A stretch of 27,104 nucleotides of DNA from SOJZ01 sp964556565 (GTDB lineage: Archaea > Thermoproteota > Bathyarchaeia > Bathyarchaeales > Bathyarchaeaceae), in assembly GCA_964556565.1 (NCBI GenBank), contig CAZKWF010000024.1, positions 1-27,104 on the forward strand. Reading direction: 5' to 3'. Below, in pieces: positions 1-7,988 of the stretch (position 1 is the stretch's first letter; each line of letters opens with the position of its first letter). A model generated the notes under the pieces. The model was not told where the DNA came from and did no database searches. It saw only the letters and a program-made list of their open reading frames with translations. Position numbers and translations under genes: made by a program.

Positions 1-633
1 CGCTGTTGAATCCTGCCAGAAATATGGTTCGCCAGGAATTCCTAAAGGTTCACGTGGCTCAACAATAATGCTCTCAACCTTTGTGTTATACTGGACTTCA
101 CCACCTAATCTTTTGAACTCTGACTCGTAGAAGTTGACAAGGGAATCTATGTCTATTGACCCAGCTTTTGGAACTAAAATTCCTACGTCTACATCTGCTA
201 AGCTCATTAGTTTAGAATCTTCATCTTTCGTGACGTGAGTCCTAATCTTTAGTTTTTCAGATAATTCATGAGCATCATACACTTTGTGTTTCAAGCCTCT
301 TTCAGCCATAATCTTTAACACTGGTTCAGCCCATCGGTAATCTTCGTTGCTGAAGAGCCACAGGTAGCCAACCCACTTCAACTTCAAGTCTACGCCAAGG
401 TCTTTCTGAACGTGTTTGAAACACTCGATTGTTGTGTCAACAAGTGCAAGATTCGTTTGCGAGTAGAAGAAGCTTCTGAACATAGCTGCACTTTTAGCCG
501 TGTTTCCCTGACCAGCAGCGCCCATCTTATCAACCACGAGAACTCTCTTCTTAGGATTCATTTTCTTAATGTAATAAGCAGTGGACAGCCCTAGAAGACC
601 AGCACCAACAATAACCGCATCATACTCGGCCAT
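1..633 (-). CDS. FAD-dependent oxidoreductase, DAO/DadA family (3' part missing)
   Basis: The frame runs from ATG at 633 off the left edge, giving 211 residues. It opens with MAEYDAVIVGAGLLGLSTAY, a Rossmann dinucleotide-binding motif (GAGLLG), followed by an acidic end to the second strand (VLVVDK). The stretch GAAGQGNTAKSAAMFRSFFY resembles the FAD-contacting segment after the first Rossmann unit in glycine/D-amino-acid oxidase, sarcosine oxidase-like and L-2-hydroxyglutarate oxidase-like flavoproteins. By family knowledge these oxidise an amino or hydroxy acid and pass electrons to O2, a quinone or a partner subunit; the substrate cannot be told here because the substrate-binding half is absent. 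The start is supported by an AAGGG ribosome binding site about 9 bases upstream. Fold assignment is confident, function within the superfamily is not. Confidence 0.8.
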   Translation of the reverse strand, partial: MAEYDAVIVGAGLLGLSTAYYIKKMNPKKRVLVVDKMGAAGQGNTAKSAAMFRSFFYSQTNLALVDTTIECFKHVQKDLGVDLKLKWVGYLWLFSNEDYRWAEPVLKIMAERGLKHKVYDAHELSEKLKIRTHVTKDEDSKLMSLADVDVGILVPKAGSIDIDSLVNFYESEFKRLGGEVQYNTKVESIIVEPREPLGIPGEPYFWQDSTA

Positions 634-757
634 GCCATATATCCCTTCGAAAGTATCGCTCAATAACCATTAATTGTTATTAATCCTTAAGAAAATATGG
701 CGTTAAGCTTTTCCCATAAATTTACTAGTAACGCATAGTCTGTGGGTGTTACGTTGT

Positions 758-2158
758 TTAAGGGATTCTGTATGTATAAGTTGCCTCATAGCCTTCAGAA
801 GTTTCCACAGTGATTACGACGTCTTTTCCAGAACTGGCACTCCAATCCCACGAACACGTAAACGTAATCTCAGCGTCTGAAGGAAGTATGAACGGAAGGG
901 AAGGAACGGTATCATCCGTTAGCTCTGTAACGATTATGTTTTCTATGGTTACGTGGATTTCTGCGATGTTAGCTTCTTCGAGAGAAAACTCTGAATTTTG
1001 GACAGTAATGCTAAAATGATTTGTATCAATCGGGTCGAAGCCTACATAAGTAATGTTTAAGACTATGGGCGGTGGAGTGACTTGAGCACGCCATGCCGTG
1101 AACCCTTGTAGCGTGTCGACGACTACTGTAACGTTTTTGTCTCGGTGCTCTGTCCAATTCCATGGACATACGAAAGTGGCCGAGGAGTTTGAATCAAGCG
1201 TATACGGAATAGCAGGTTCCACATAAGTTCCGTTTTCCACAGTCCATTCTCGGACTGTTAGGTTTCCTATGTCTACGGCTATTCTTGTAATGTTGACGTA
1301 AGTTGGGGAAGCTTCATTGTTTGTAACATTAACTGAGAAGTAGCTTGTGTTTGCGATGTCAAACAGGATTTCAGTAACATTTAGGGTTACCGGGAGAGGT
1401 GTCGTTTGGATGGTATAGTTCATGTAACCTTGTAGAGTGTGCACAGCAACGGTTACACTTGTGTTTTGATAATCGGTCCAATCCCATACGCAGTTGAAAT
1501 CTTGTGTGTCACCGGGGTTAAGCGTCCACGGAATAGGAGTTATCTCAGTTACGTTTTGTATGATTCCATTTGCAGTTACAACAATGTCCGTAATATTAAC
1601 ATATGTTTCAGACACTACGGCGTTTTGAACGGTTATATTGAAGTGAGTAACGCTTACCATCGAGTTGAAGCGAGCGTCTTTGATATTCAATTTCACGAGA
1701 CGTGTTTCTCTTTGAAATGTTGGGCCAGTTCCCTCCTCAAGAAAAGCGACGATTCCTACGGTTTCACCCGTGTAGTTCGCCCAGTTCCAAATGCACTTAA
1801 ATGTTTCAGACACGCCTTTCTTGGGGAATTTGTAGGGAAGCGAAGGATTCACTTCTGCTATATTGCGAACACGCGTGTTGTTATTTGTTAACACCACGAT
1901 TTGTGTGATTTTAGCTGTTTCCTTTGACTCATAAGAAGTTGGACATTGGATGGTTACATTGAAAAAAGATGTGTCTTGATAGGGAAACACGATGTTTGTT
2001 ATGTTTACTGTGGGTCTCTCGGGAACCGAAATGCCGAGGTTCATGATATAACCTATTTCCCAGAGATACGAAAGAAATGCTCCGACCGTGAATGCAATTA
2101 GCAATAACAGAATAAGAGAAAGCTTTCCGATGGCGTGCATGTTTCGAATCAGCCTCAT
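758..2158 (-). CDS. Anchored extracellular protein with four beta-sandwich-like repeats
   Basis: This 466-residue protein has one hydrophobic segment near the N-terminus (about residues 11-31), preceded by basic residues, so it is probably anchored with its bulk outside the cell. The rest is four repeats of roughly 100 residues (about 51-152, 156-252, 258-358, 366-466). Each begins with an N-I-T-type beta strand and carries one F-x-C-x-W-[ND]-W motif (120-126, 221-227, 329-335, 433-439), followed in most copies by a T-V-x-V strand and T-L-Q-G-[YF]. N-x-S/T sequons are very frequent, as in glycosylated archaeal cell-surface proteins. The ATG has a GAGGG site at suitable spacing. I do not recognise a named family; a role in the cell envelope or in binding an external ligand is inference. 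Confidence 0.75.
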   Translation of the reverse strand: MRLIRNMHAIGKLSLILLLLIAFTVGAFLSYLWEIGYIMNLGISVPERPTVNITNIVFPYQDTSFFNVTIQCPTSYESKETAKITQIVVLTNNNTRVRNIAEVNPSLPYKFPKKGVSETFKCIWNWANYTGETVGIVAFLEEGTGPTFQRETRLVKLNIKDARFNSMVSVTHFNITVQNAVVSETYVNITDIVVTANGIIQNVTEITPIPWTLNPGDTQDFNCVWDWTDYQNTSVTVAVHTLQGYMNYTIQTTPLPVTLNVTEILFDIANTSYFSVNVTNNEASPTYVNITRIAVDIGNLTVREWTVENGTYVEPAIPYTLDSNSSATFVCPWNWTEHRDKNVTVVVDTLQGFTAWRAQVTPPPIVLNITYVGFDPIDTNHFSITVQNSEFSLEEANIAEIHVTIENIIVTELTDDTVPSLPFILPSDAEITFTCSWDWSASSGKDVVITVETSEGYEATYTYRIP

Positions 2159-2370
2159 ACATTTCCCTCATGAATGCGTTTTCAACTAGTGTTTTAGTGT
2201 TCAAATCTTTTCCAATGGCATATAAACATTCGGTCTTTCACAGTAGTTAAGGCTGGATAGTAAATGTTCAAACACATAAAGTTTGAGATGCCTTTTTTGC
2301 TGTGTACTTGTGTTTGCAGGTAAGGACAAGGAGACGAGTAGAGCAGTAGAAAATGGCATAAATCGGAACG

Positions 2371-2378
2371 CTTATAAC
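2371..2378 (+). promoter_or_regulatory. Candidate TATA box for the queT-cofE cluster
   Basis: CTTATAAC lies about 25 bases upstream of the start of the GC-rich leader hairpin at 2401. Archaeal transcription usually starts 24-28 bases downstream of the TATA centre, so this would give a leader of about 65-70 bases beginning at the hairpin. A second TATA-like sequence at 2221-2226 is an alternative that would give a much longer leader. Confidence 0.35.
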
Positions 2379-2400
2379 GTGAAGCGAAGAAGGTGTTCTT

Positions 2401-2462
2401 TCGGCGGGTGAGTGGGTTCCTCCCAACCGTTCCGCCATAAAAACCCCGGGCGTAGGGAGGTG
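2401..2462 (+). promoter_or_regulatory. Structured leader with anti-Shine-Dalgarno loop upstream of queT; riboswitch candidate
   Basis: An outer stem GGCGG (2403-2407) pairs with CCGCC (2432-2436). Inside it, GGTT (2415-2418) pairs with AACC (2425-2428) and presents the six-base loop CCTCCC (2419-2424). That loop is exactly complementary to the ribosome binding site GGGAGG (2455-2460) of the downstream TTG start. An A-rich tail (2437-2443) and a C run (2444-2447) follow the outer stem; the C run could pair with GGG at 2414-2416 or with GGG at 2455-2457. The stem, A-rich tail and pseudoknot-capable C run recall the general H-type design of preQ1 sensors, but the sequence does not match a preQ1 consensus I know. 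Pairing of the loop with the ribosome binding site would repress translation. Ligand and mechanism are inference. Confidence 0.5.
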
Positions 2463-2467
2463 AAAAA

Positions 2468-2977
2468 TTGGATGTTAAAGACCTAAGTCTAACAGCAGTT
2501 GTCGCTGGTTTATATGCAGTTTTAGTGTATTTTTTGGCTGGGATTAGTTTTGGGTTAGTACAGGTAAGGATAGCAGATGCGTTAATACCTTTGTCGATAG
2601 TGTTTGGCTGGCCGGTGACAGTTGGGGTGACGATTGGATGTCTGATTGGGAATGTTGTAAGTCCGATGCCGAGTGTTGTTACGGATATGACGTTTGGTGC
2701 ATTAGCCAATTTTGTTGCAAGTCTGTTGGCTTGGAAAATTGGAAGTCGAAAGTATTTCAAGAGAGCAAATGAGTTTGTTGGATGCGCTGTTGCCACTGTG
2801 GTAGTGACATTTATTGTAGGGACGTATCTAGCGTGGCTGACGCAGATGGATGCGTGGATTTGGTGGTTTGGTGTCGGTGTTGGATCGATGATCAGCATCA
2901 ACATACTAGGCTACATGTTAATTCAAGGGGTCAAGAAAGTCAAACCTGTTCAAGAAATTAATGAGACAAGCAATTAA
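2468..2977 (+). CDS. queT: QueT-family ECF transporter substrate-binding (S) component
   Basis: The 169-residue membrane protein has about five hydrophobic segments. It contains the pattern expected for QueT: an early V-Q-V-R-I-A-D-A-L motif (about residues 32-40), then G-C-L-I-G-N-V-V-S (about 57-65) and D-M-T-F-G-A-L-A-N (about 73-81). QueT proteins are S components of energy-coupling factor transporters linked to import of queuosine or its precursors. Archaea use the related precursor preQ0 to make archaeosine in tRNA, so a 7-deazaguanine substrate is likely but not shown. The start is TTG, chosen because a strong GGGAGGTG site lies 5-6 bases upstream and no better ATG exists near it. It is the first gene of a short plus-strand cluster with a second S-component-like gene and cofE, behind a structured leader. 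Confidence 0.75.
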   Translation: MDVKDLSLTAVVAGLYAVLVYFLAGISFGLVQVRIADALIPLSIVFGWPVTVGVTIGCLIGNVVSPMPSVVTDMTFGALANFVASLLAWKIGSRKYFKRANEFVGCAVATVVVTFIVGTYLAWLTQMDAWIWWFGVGVGSMISINILGYMLIQGVKKVKPVQEINETSN

Positions 2978-3041
2978 TTGGGTGAGCTTTCAAAAACTCT
3001 TAAGACTCCTTTGTAGGTTATACGGAAAGTTGGAAGAAAGT

Positions 3042-3800
3042 ATGGGTGAAAGAAAGGTGAAAGGAAAAACATCAAATTCAAGATTTGCCACAAGAAACTT
3101 GGCTCTAGTCAGCGTTTTTGCGTCTTTGTGCACCATTTTCTCTTTTTGGTCTCTATTTCCAATAATCGGCGCCATTGGAACATCCATTAAAGTAACGGCT
3201 GTCATAGCTCCGCTGATTGGGATAATACTTGGGCCATACATGGGGGCGTTTGCGGTGGCTTTAGGCGGATTTATCGGCGCCTCCATCACACAAACTGGGC
3301 CTTTCGGGCCTCTCAGTTTTGTCCCGTGGATGGCCACTGCCTTCTGTTCCGGTCTTTTATATAATCGTAAGTGGCGGCTGGCAGCTATCCTATATTCAGT
3401 GTTGTTGCTAGTGTTTACATTTTACCCGGCAGTAGGCCCAGCTTGGTTACATCCCTACTTCATTTGGTTTCAACTCGTCGGATTAGCTGTTTTGATATCT
3501 CCATGGCAGTTAAAAGCTGTGACGCGTTCGCAACAAACGAATGCCAAAGAGCTCATTTTAGGAGTCGCTGTCACCTCTCTCATATCTGCGTTGTTTGGCC
3601 AGATTGTCGGCAGCATTATGTTTGAGTTGATGTATTGGCCAACAGTTATTCCTGAATTGAACTCTTGGGTACCTCTTTGGCAAGCTCTTACCTTTTTGTA
3701 TCCTGTTGAAAGAGTGATAATCACAGTGATAGTCACGTTCATTGGGGTGCCGCTCATTAGGGCACTTAGGGCGTGGGGGTATAAAATAGGAGGGAAGTGA
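3042..3800 (+). CDS. ECF transporter S component-like membrane protein
   Basis: From ATG at 3042 the product is 252 residues with about six hydrophobic segments and a basic, serine-rich N-terminus. The region near residues 45-80, with S-I-K-V-T, P-L-I-G-I-I-L-G-P-Y-M-G and G-G-F-I-G-A-S, has the glycine/alanine-rich helix packing seen in S components of vitamin importers. The substrate cannot be inferred. An in-frame ATG exists further upstream at 2961, which would overlap the queT end by 17 bases, but the added residues are not membrane-like and look like read-in; the shorter start has a GGAAG site. The stop codon falls 6 bases before cofE, so the genes are probably cotranscribed. No ECF ATPase or T component lies next to it, as in systems where many S components share one energising module. 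Confidence 0.6.
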   Translation: MGERKVKGKTSNSRFATRNLALVSVFASLCTIFSFWSLFPIIGAIGTSIKVTAVIAPLIGIILGPYMGAFAVALGGFIGASITQTGPFGPLSFVPWMATAFCSGLLYNRKWRLAAILYSVLLLVFTFYPAVGPAWLHPYFIWFQLVGLAVLISPWQLKAVTRSQQTNAKELILGVAVTSLISALFGQIVGSIMFELMYWPTVIPELNSWVPLWQALTFLYPVERVIITVIVTFIGVPLIRALRAWGYKIGGK

Positions 3801-3806
3801 AAGCGT

Positions 3807-4592
3807 ATGCAGTTTTTTGGGATACACACTCGACTAATCGAGCCTAGAGACAATCTTGTTGACGTAATTCTTGATGGTTTGCGAAGGCAAAAGGTATCAA
3901 TGGATGATAAAGATGTGCTTGTGATTGCCAGTAAAGTTGTTGCCGTTGTTCAAGGGCGTCTTGTGAGATTGAGTTCGATAGAGCCCTCTGAAAGAGCTAA
4001 AAAGCTCGCTGAGAGATGTAACTTGGAACCTAGTTTTGTGGAAGTTGTGTTGCGGGAGGCGGAGAAAGTTTATGGAGGAGTTTCTAGAGCTTTGCTCGCC
4101 TTGAAAAACAACGTGTTGATACCAAACGCTGGGGTTGACCACAAGAATGCACCCAGAGGATACGCTGTTTTATGGCCTGAGAAACCCCATGAAAGCGCTG
4201 AGAAAATTCGGAATGAAATCTTAGAAAGGACAGGTAAGCGTGTTGGAGTTTTGATCATCGACAGCCGAGTTACTCCGCTTCGAATGGGAACAACGGGCGT
4301 TGCCATAGGAATTGCTGGTTTTGATCCTGTTAGGGACTGCACGTCTGATAAAGACCTTTACGGTAACCCTTTGCTCATTACAAGACACGCTTTAGCTGAT
4401 GATCTTGCAAGTGCAGCGCATTTGATTATGGGAGAAGCAAATGGGCTGATACCTGCGGTTCTTGTCAAAGGTGTTCCTGCGGATTTCAGCGAAAAAATTA
4501 ATTTTGACTCTGCAATAATTTCGGCGAAGGAATGTCTGTTTATGGGTTGCATTGCACAAAATCGGGTGTTTTTTGCTAATGTTTACGAATAG
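3807..4592 (+). CDS. cofE: Coenzyme F420-0:L-glutamate ligase
   Basis: CofE adds gamma-linked glutamates to F420-0 using GTP, finishing the deazaflavin cofactor F420 in the cytoplasm. The 261-residue length fits stand-alone archaeal CofE. Visible family features include S-K-V-V-A-V-V-Q-G-R (about residues 46-55), N-A-G-V-D-H-K-N (about 107-114), D-S-R-V-T-P-L-R-M-G-T-T-G-V-A-I-G (about 152-168) and A-D-D-L-A-S-A-A followed by M-G-E-A (about 197-211). These blocks contain the conserved nucleotide- and metal-binding residues of the family. The ATG is preceded by GGAGGG about 12 bases upstream, a somewhat long spacing. It is third in the queT cluster and converges on a small membrane-protein gene four bases beyond its stop. 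F420 use fits the redox-rich Hdr gene content of the window. Confidence 0.93.
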   Translation: MQFFGIHTRLIEPRDNLVDVILDGLRRQKVSMDDKDVLVIASKVVAVVQGRLVRLSSIEPSERAKKLAERCNLEPSFVEVVLREAEKVYGGVSRALLALKNNVLIPNAGVDHKNAPRGYAVLWPEKPHESAEKIRNEILERTGKRVGVLIIDSRVTPLRMGTTGVAIGIAGFDPVRDCTSDKDLYGNPLLITRHALADDLASAAHLIMGEANGLIPAVLVKGVPADFSEKINFDSAIISAKECLFMGCIAQNRVFFANVYE

Positions 4593-4596
4593 GTGT

Positions 4597-4932
4597 TCAG
4601 CTTTTTTTGGTTTTAAATCTTCTCAGCTTCTCTATCGTATGTGTTTCCTTTAATCTTTTCATGTACCACGATCTTTGGGTTGTGTAATAGATGCTTAATG
4701 CAATTCCGCAGGCGAGTAATATGTATGCAAGAATGGTGAAAGTTAGTCCGAAGAGGCTGTATGGATGCGACGTAATGTGATAAGGAATGATGAGGAACCA
4801 TTCAGGGTCTGGTTCAGTGACAGCCGTTAGGATTGTTCCCCCAATCAAGAATACTACGCCTGCAAGGGTTATCATGTATCCGATGTCTTCGTTGTGTCTG
4901 GACTCCTCAGCCTTTTCATGCAGATATTCCAT
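4597..4932 (-). CDS. Small membrane protein with two transmembrane segments
   Basis: The 111-residue product has an acidic/basic N-terminal tail, two hydrophobic segments (about residues 20-38 and 60-84) joined by a loop with E-P-D-P-E-W, and a strongly basic C-terminal tail ending in K-T-K-K-S. By the positive-inside rule both ends are probably cytoplasmic. I do not recognise the family. Its stop lies four bases from the convergent cofE stop. A GGTGAAG sequence lies about 14 bases before the ATG, longer than ideal, so the start is moderately certain. Confidence 0.6.
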   Translation of the reverse strand: MEYLHEKAEESRHNEDIGYMITLAGVVFLIGGTILTAVTEPDPEWFLIIPYHITSHPYSLFGLTFTILAYILLACGIALSIYYTTQRSWYMKRLKETHTIEKLRRFKTKKS

Positions 4933-5111
4933 TAGAGACAGTTGACTTCACCTTTTTGCAGATAAACCACCATGGTTACAAGCATGGTTTGGTTAACGTT
5001 CTTTCTGATGTTCTTCTTCTATGGTTTTCGTTACTTAAAGCTTGTTTATTCTGAATACAGATTAAAACAGAATGACTGTAAAGAACTCGGCGGGTGTTCA
5101 GTTGGTTATTT

Positions 5112-5243
5112 TCATGATTGTTTCGGTTTTACGATTTTTGGAACATAAATTGTTGGGCTACCACATACGGGACAATACCTAGGCTCTATCTTCTCCTCAT
5201 CAACCCATTTGTGTCCACACTTCAAACATGTCCATTCTGCCAT
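5112..5243 (-). CDS. 43-residue zinc-ribbon protein
   Basis: The reading frame starts MAEWTCLKCGHKW and continues to R-Y-C-P-V-C-G, giving two C-x2-C pairs (residues 6/9 and 25/28) that would form a single zinc ribbon of rubredoxin-like or RNA-polymerase-like type. It ends with a basic tail, K-I-V-K-P-K-Q-S. A GGTGA ribosome binding site sits 5-6 bases before the ATG. It lies 75 bases downstream of polB on the same strand. Such mini zinc ribbons are common in archaea, usually of unknown function; binding to nucleic acid or to a protein partner is possible but not shown. Confidence 0.7.
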   Translation of the reverse strand: MAEWTCLKCGHKWVDEEKIEPRYCPVCGSPTIYVPKIVKPKQS

Positions 5244-5318
5244 TTTTTCACCACACTTGCTTTCAGAACTTTGGTTAATGTTTCTTAAGACACTTAAATC
5301 TTTACATGAAATCAGCGT

Positions 5319-7988
5319 CTACATGAAGCGTTCGAGTTTCGTTAACCCAATGATTTCGTCGAAGTCCAATCCCATTGCGTCCAGAACTTGAGCAAAAGTT
5401 GAATGCATATGCCCCACATATTTGTCTACATCTACTTCACTATTGGAAGCCAGTTGAACAGGTTTTACATGAGGCTCCTTCGTCACCTTCACGAAACTTA
5501 TCAAATCTCCTGCTTTCAACTCATATCCCTTTTCCCGAAGGATTAACGCCGCTTTTACGTGTTGTGGTGTAGTCTTAATGTATCCTTCTGGAACCTTTCC
5601 AAGTACGACGTGAAACGCTAGTTCCTCAGGGCTTTCTCCCCATTTACGTCGCTTCAGTCTAGAATAACGTTCTCGAATAATTTGCTGGACATCTTTTTTC
5701 GCTTTTTCGAATTCCGTGGGAGATTTTACTCGACCTAACCGCTCCTCCATCTGGTCAAAGGCTTCTTTGATGAAGACTGGGATGTGCCTTTTCTTTCCCG
5801 TCATTCCCTTAACATCTACACTTCCATCAGGAAAAATCCCGAGATAATTCTTCTTTCTCGAACTAAAGACCGAGTAGCGGTAGATTTTGTCTACGTCCAA
5901 TTCCATTTCTAACTTGTGTTCTGACCATTTCATTAAAGCGTTTATTTGCTCCTCAGTTGATCCTCTCAAAAAGATGCTGTCTGTGTCTCCGTAAATAACC
6001 TCAATTCCCAACTCTTGAGCTTTATTTATCGTCTGCGTTATGACGTGTCTTCCAATGGCAGCAGTTGCTTCAGCCACGGGTGGACAATACAAATCAAACT
6101 TCTCTGCGCCGAACACTCCGTAACTCGCGTTAAGTATAACCTTCAAAGCACTTTGTATAATGTAATACCAACTTCGGAATTCATGGGATAATGTTTTGTC
6201 TCTGGATTTCGGTTTATACCATTTAACTCGGAGGTCTCTGAGCGAGCCTATCAGTAAACTTTCGATTGCCCTATACTTCTTGCAAACCCAGTGAGGAGTG
6301 CCGGGAACTTTATTGTTTTTGCATTCGCTGTGAGGACAACGAACAGACTGATAACCCAAGTTGTGAACCTTGATTATGGACGGATACAGGCTGGCGAAAT
6401 CCATAACTTTCACGTTGAAATGTACGCCAGGCACTGGCTTGACCACGATGGCGCCTTTATATTTTTTACCTTTTATCATGGCTTTGGTGGCGGTTGTTCC
6501 TTTAACAGCAAGTATGTCCTCAGCATTGGGAATCAGCATGTTTCGTCGGCGGTGTTCATGATGAAGAAAGTTTCGAATCCATCGGGAAACTCCTTGTCGA
6601 CTGACGTCTTCCATGGGCATACGGGCAATTCTCGTGAGCGCCAGAATAAGTTTCATAACTAGATCGTCATCGAAGGTGCAAAGTTCAAGTGTGATTTCGG
6701 CGTCTCTCGCACAGTATCGAGCTAGTTCCGTGTAGGTTAACTCAGATATAGGCTTAGTGCGTTCAAGTTTAGTGCGCCCTACTAACGCTTTGCCAACCTC
6801 ATCTAGGGTTACGCCTCTGTATTTCTGGTTGAACGCGTAAATTTGGATGGATCTGTTATAGAAGAATTTGTAGAGATCGATGTGGATGCCATATTTAAGC
6901 GAACATACCCTTTTTCTAACCTCTATGGGAATTTGGTTTTTCTTCAAACCCATGTTCAGAGCTCTATGGTAAAGGTATCGAAAATCGAAGTCGTCTCCGT
7001 TAAATGTTATAACGAAGGGGTAGTCCCAAAGCGCCTTAAAAATTTCCAGAATAAGCTTCTCTTCAGAATCATAATACTCAGCCGTCACGTCAGGGGGCAA
7101 CCTCTCGGAACCTTTCTCTAGCCCCTCACGTCTCAGAAGAAGAACCTTATTCTTTCCGTCAGATCCTAGAAGCGTCGCGCAAATAACGCGGTATGTAGCT
7201 TCCTGAGGGTCTGGAACACGTGTAGGTATCGGTGAAAAAACCTCGATGTCGAGAGCTACTCTTCGGAAATTAGGAACTGGGTATTCAAGAAGCCTTGCCC
7301 ATAATTCTATGTTTCGCAGCGATTCTTCAGTCTCGTCCTCAAATAATCTACAAAGTTGTTTAATCGTTTCTTCTGAAGGTTCGTGTTTAACTTGAATGAG
7401 TTTGCCATTCTCGATTTTATAAATCATACCTGGAGCTAAGTTTCTATCATAAATGTAGCTTTGATAATATTTGATGGCGGCTTCCCAAACCTTTGCCTGT
7501 TGCTGCTCGCCAGCGATTTCCGGATACTCTTCAGGTATGATGTCTCTTATGCATCCTCTGGGGCGTCCTCCAATTGCTAAAGGGTCTTTAGCCACTACTT
7601 CTGTTACGGTTACCTGTCGGTCGAGCAACGAATCATATTTCTTTAGAGTTTTGAAGTGGTCAAACCCAGTATGTGACATTAAACCAGCGATTTTTTCAAG
7701 TTCACTCGGCGGAAGATTCGTGCAGCAATATGGTTTGTGCCCAGTTGTGTCATACCAGAAGTGAATTCTTCCAGATTCCGGTTCGTACAGTTTGAGGCAA
7801 GCGCGTCTCTTGTTTCCATCGTAGGTGGCGGAGACGAAATATGAAGCGGATAGATTTCGAGGAGTTAAAGTTTTAACAACAGCTCTTTCTTTTTCTTGAG
7901 ACAAACGCCCTTCAGGTGCAGAGGATTCTGTCTGTTTTTCTTTCATGGTTTTGGCTACGGTAAAGAAGTCATCTAAACGTTTTTTCAT
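5319..7988 (-). CDS. polB: Family B DNA-directed DNA polymerase
   Basis: The 889-residue protein carries the complete family B set. The 3'-5' exonuclease motifs are Exo I L-D-I-E (246-249), Exo II F-N-G-D-D-F-D (329-335) and Exo III Y-C-A-R-D (425-429). The polymerase motifs are A, D-F-A-S-L-Y-P-S-I-I (530-539), B, K-V-I-L-N-A-S-Y-G (616-624), and C, Y-G-D-T-D-S (666-671). All catalytic acidic residues are present, so both polymerase and proofreading activities are expected. Between motifs A and B there are cysteines at 551, 556 and 569 that may bind metal. The N-terminus, MKKRLDDFF, resembles a PCNA-interacting peptide except that lysine stands where glutamine is usual. It is a replication or repair polymerase; which paralogue it is cannot be told from one gene. 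A GGATAG site precedes the ATG. Confidence 0.95.
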   Translation of the reverse strand: MKKRLDDFFTVAKTMKEKQTESSAPEGRLSQEKERAVVKTLTPRNLSASYFVSATYDGNKRRACLKLYEPESGRIHFWYDTTGHKPYCCTNLPPSELEKIAGLMSHTGFDHFKTLKKYDSLLDRQVTVTEVVAKDPLAIGGRPRGCIRDIIPEEYPEIAGEQQQAKVWEAAIKYYQSYIYDRNLAPGMIYKIENGKLIQVKHEPSEETIKQLCRLFEDETEESLRNIELWARLLEYPVPNFRRVALDIEVFSPIPTRVPDPQEATYRVICATLLGSDGKNKVLLLRREGLEKGSERLPPDVTAEYYDSEEKLILEIFKALWDYPFVITFNGDDFDFRYLYHRALNMGLKKNQIPIEVRKRVCSLKYGIHIDLYKFFYNRSIQIYAFNQKYRGVTLDEVGKALVGRTKLERTKPISELTYTELARYCARDAEITLELCTFDDDLVMKLILALTRIARMPMEDVSRQGVSRWIRNFLHHEHRRRNMLIPNAEDILAVKGTTATKAMIKGKKYKGAIVVKPVPGVHFNVKVMDFASLYPSIIKVHNLGYQSVRCPHSECKNNKVPGTPHWVCKKYRAIESLLIGSLRDLRVKWYKPKSRDKTLSHEFRSWYYIIQSALKVILNASYGVFGAEKFDLYCPPVAEATAAIGRHVITQTINKAQELGIEVIYGDTDSIFLRGSTEEQINALMKWSEHKLEMELDVDKIYRYSVFSSRKKNYLGIFPDGSVDVKGMTGKKRHIPVFIKEAFDQMEERLGRVKSPTEFEKAKKDVQQIIRERYSRLKRRKWGESPEELAFHVVLGKVPEGYIKTTPQHVKAALILREKGYELKAGDLISFVKVTKEPHVKPVQLASNSEVDVDKYVGHMHSTFAQVLDAMGLDFDEIIGLTKLERFM

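Larger units (their letters stand above)
2159..2467. other. Divergent intergenic region
   Basis: About 309 bases separate the minus-strand surface-protein gene from the plus-strand QueT gene. The left part holds the upstream region of the surface-protein gene and a TATAAA at 2221-2226 readable on the plus strand. The right part (about 2371-2467) holds a second TATA-like element and a compact GC-rich structured leader, listed separately. I see no tRNA and no convincing small protein in between. Confidence 0.5.

Noticed and set aside
2961..3041. Longer N-terminus for the second S-component protein
   Set aside because: The added 27 residues overlap queT, are basic and not membrane-like, and a better-placed ATG with a GGAAG site follows at 3042.
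4969..4988. Inverted repeat ACCATG / CATGGT
   Set aside because: Only six base pairs with no T run or conserved context; expected by chance in this length of sequence.
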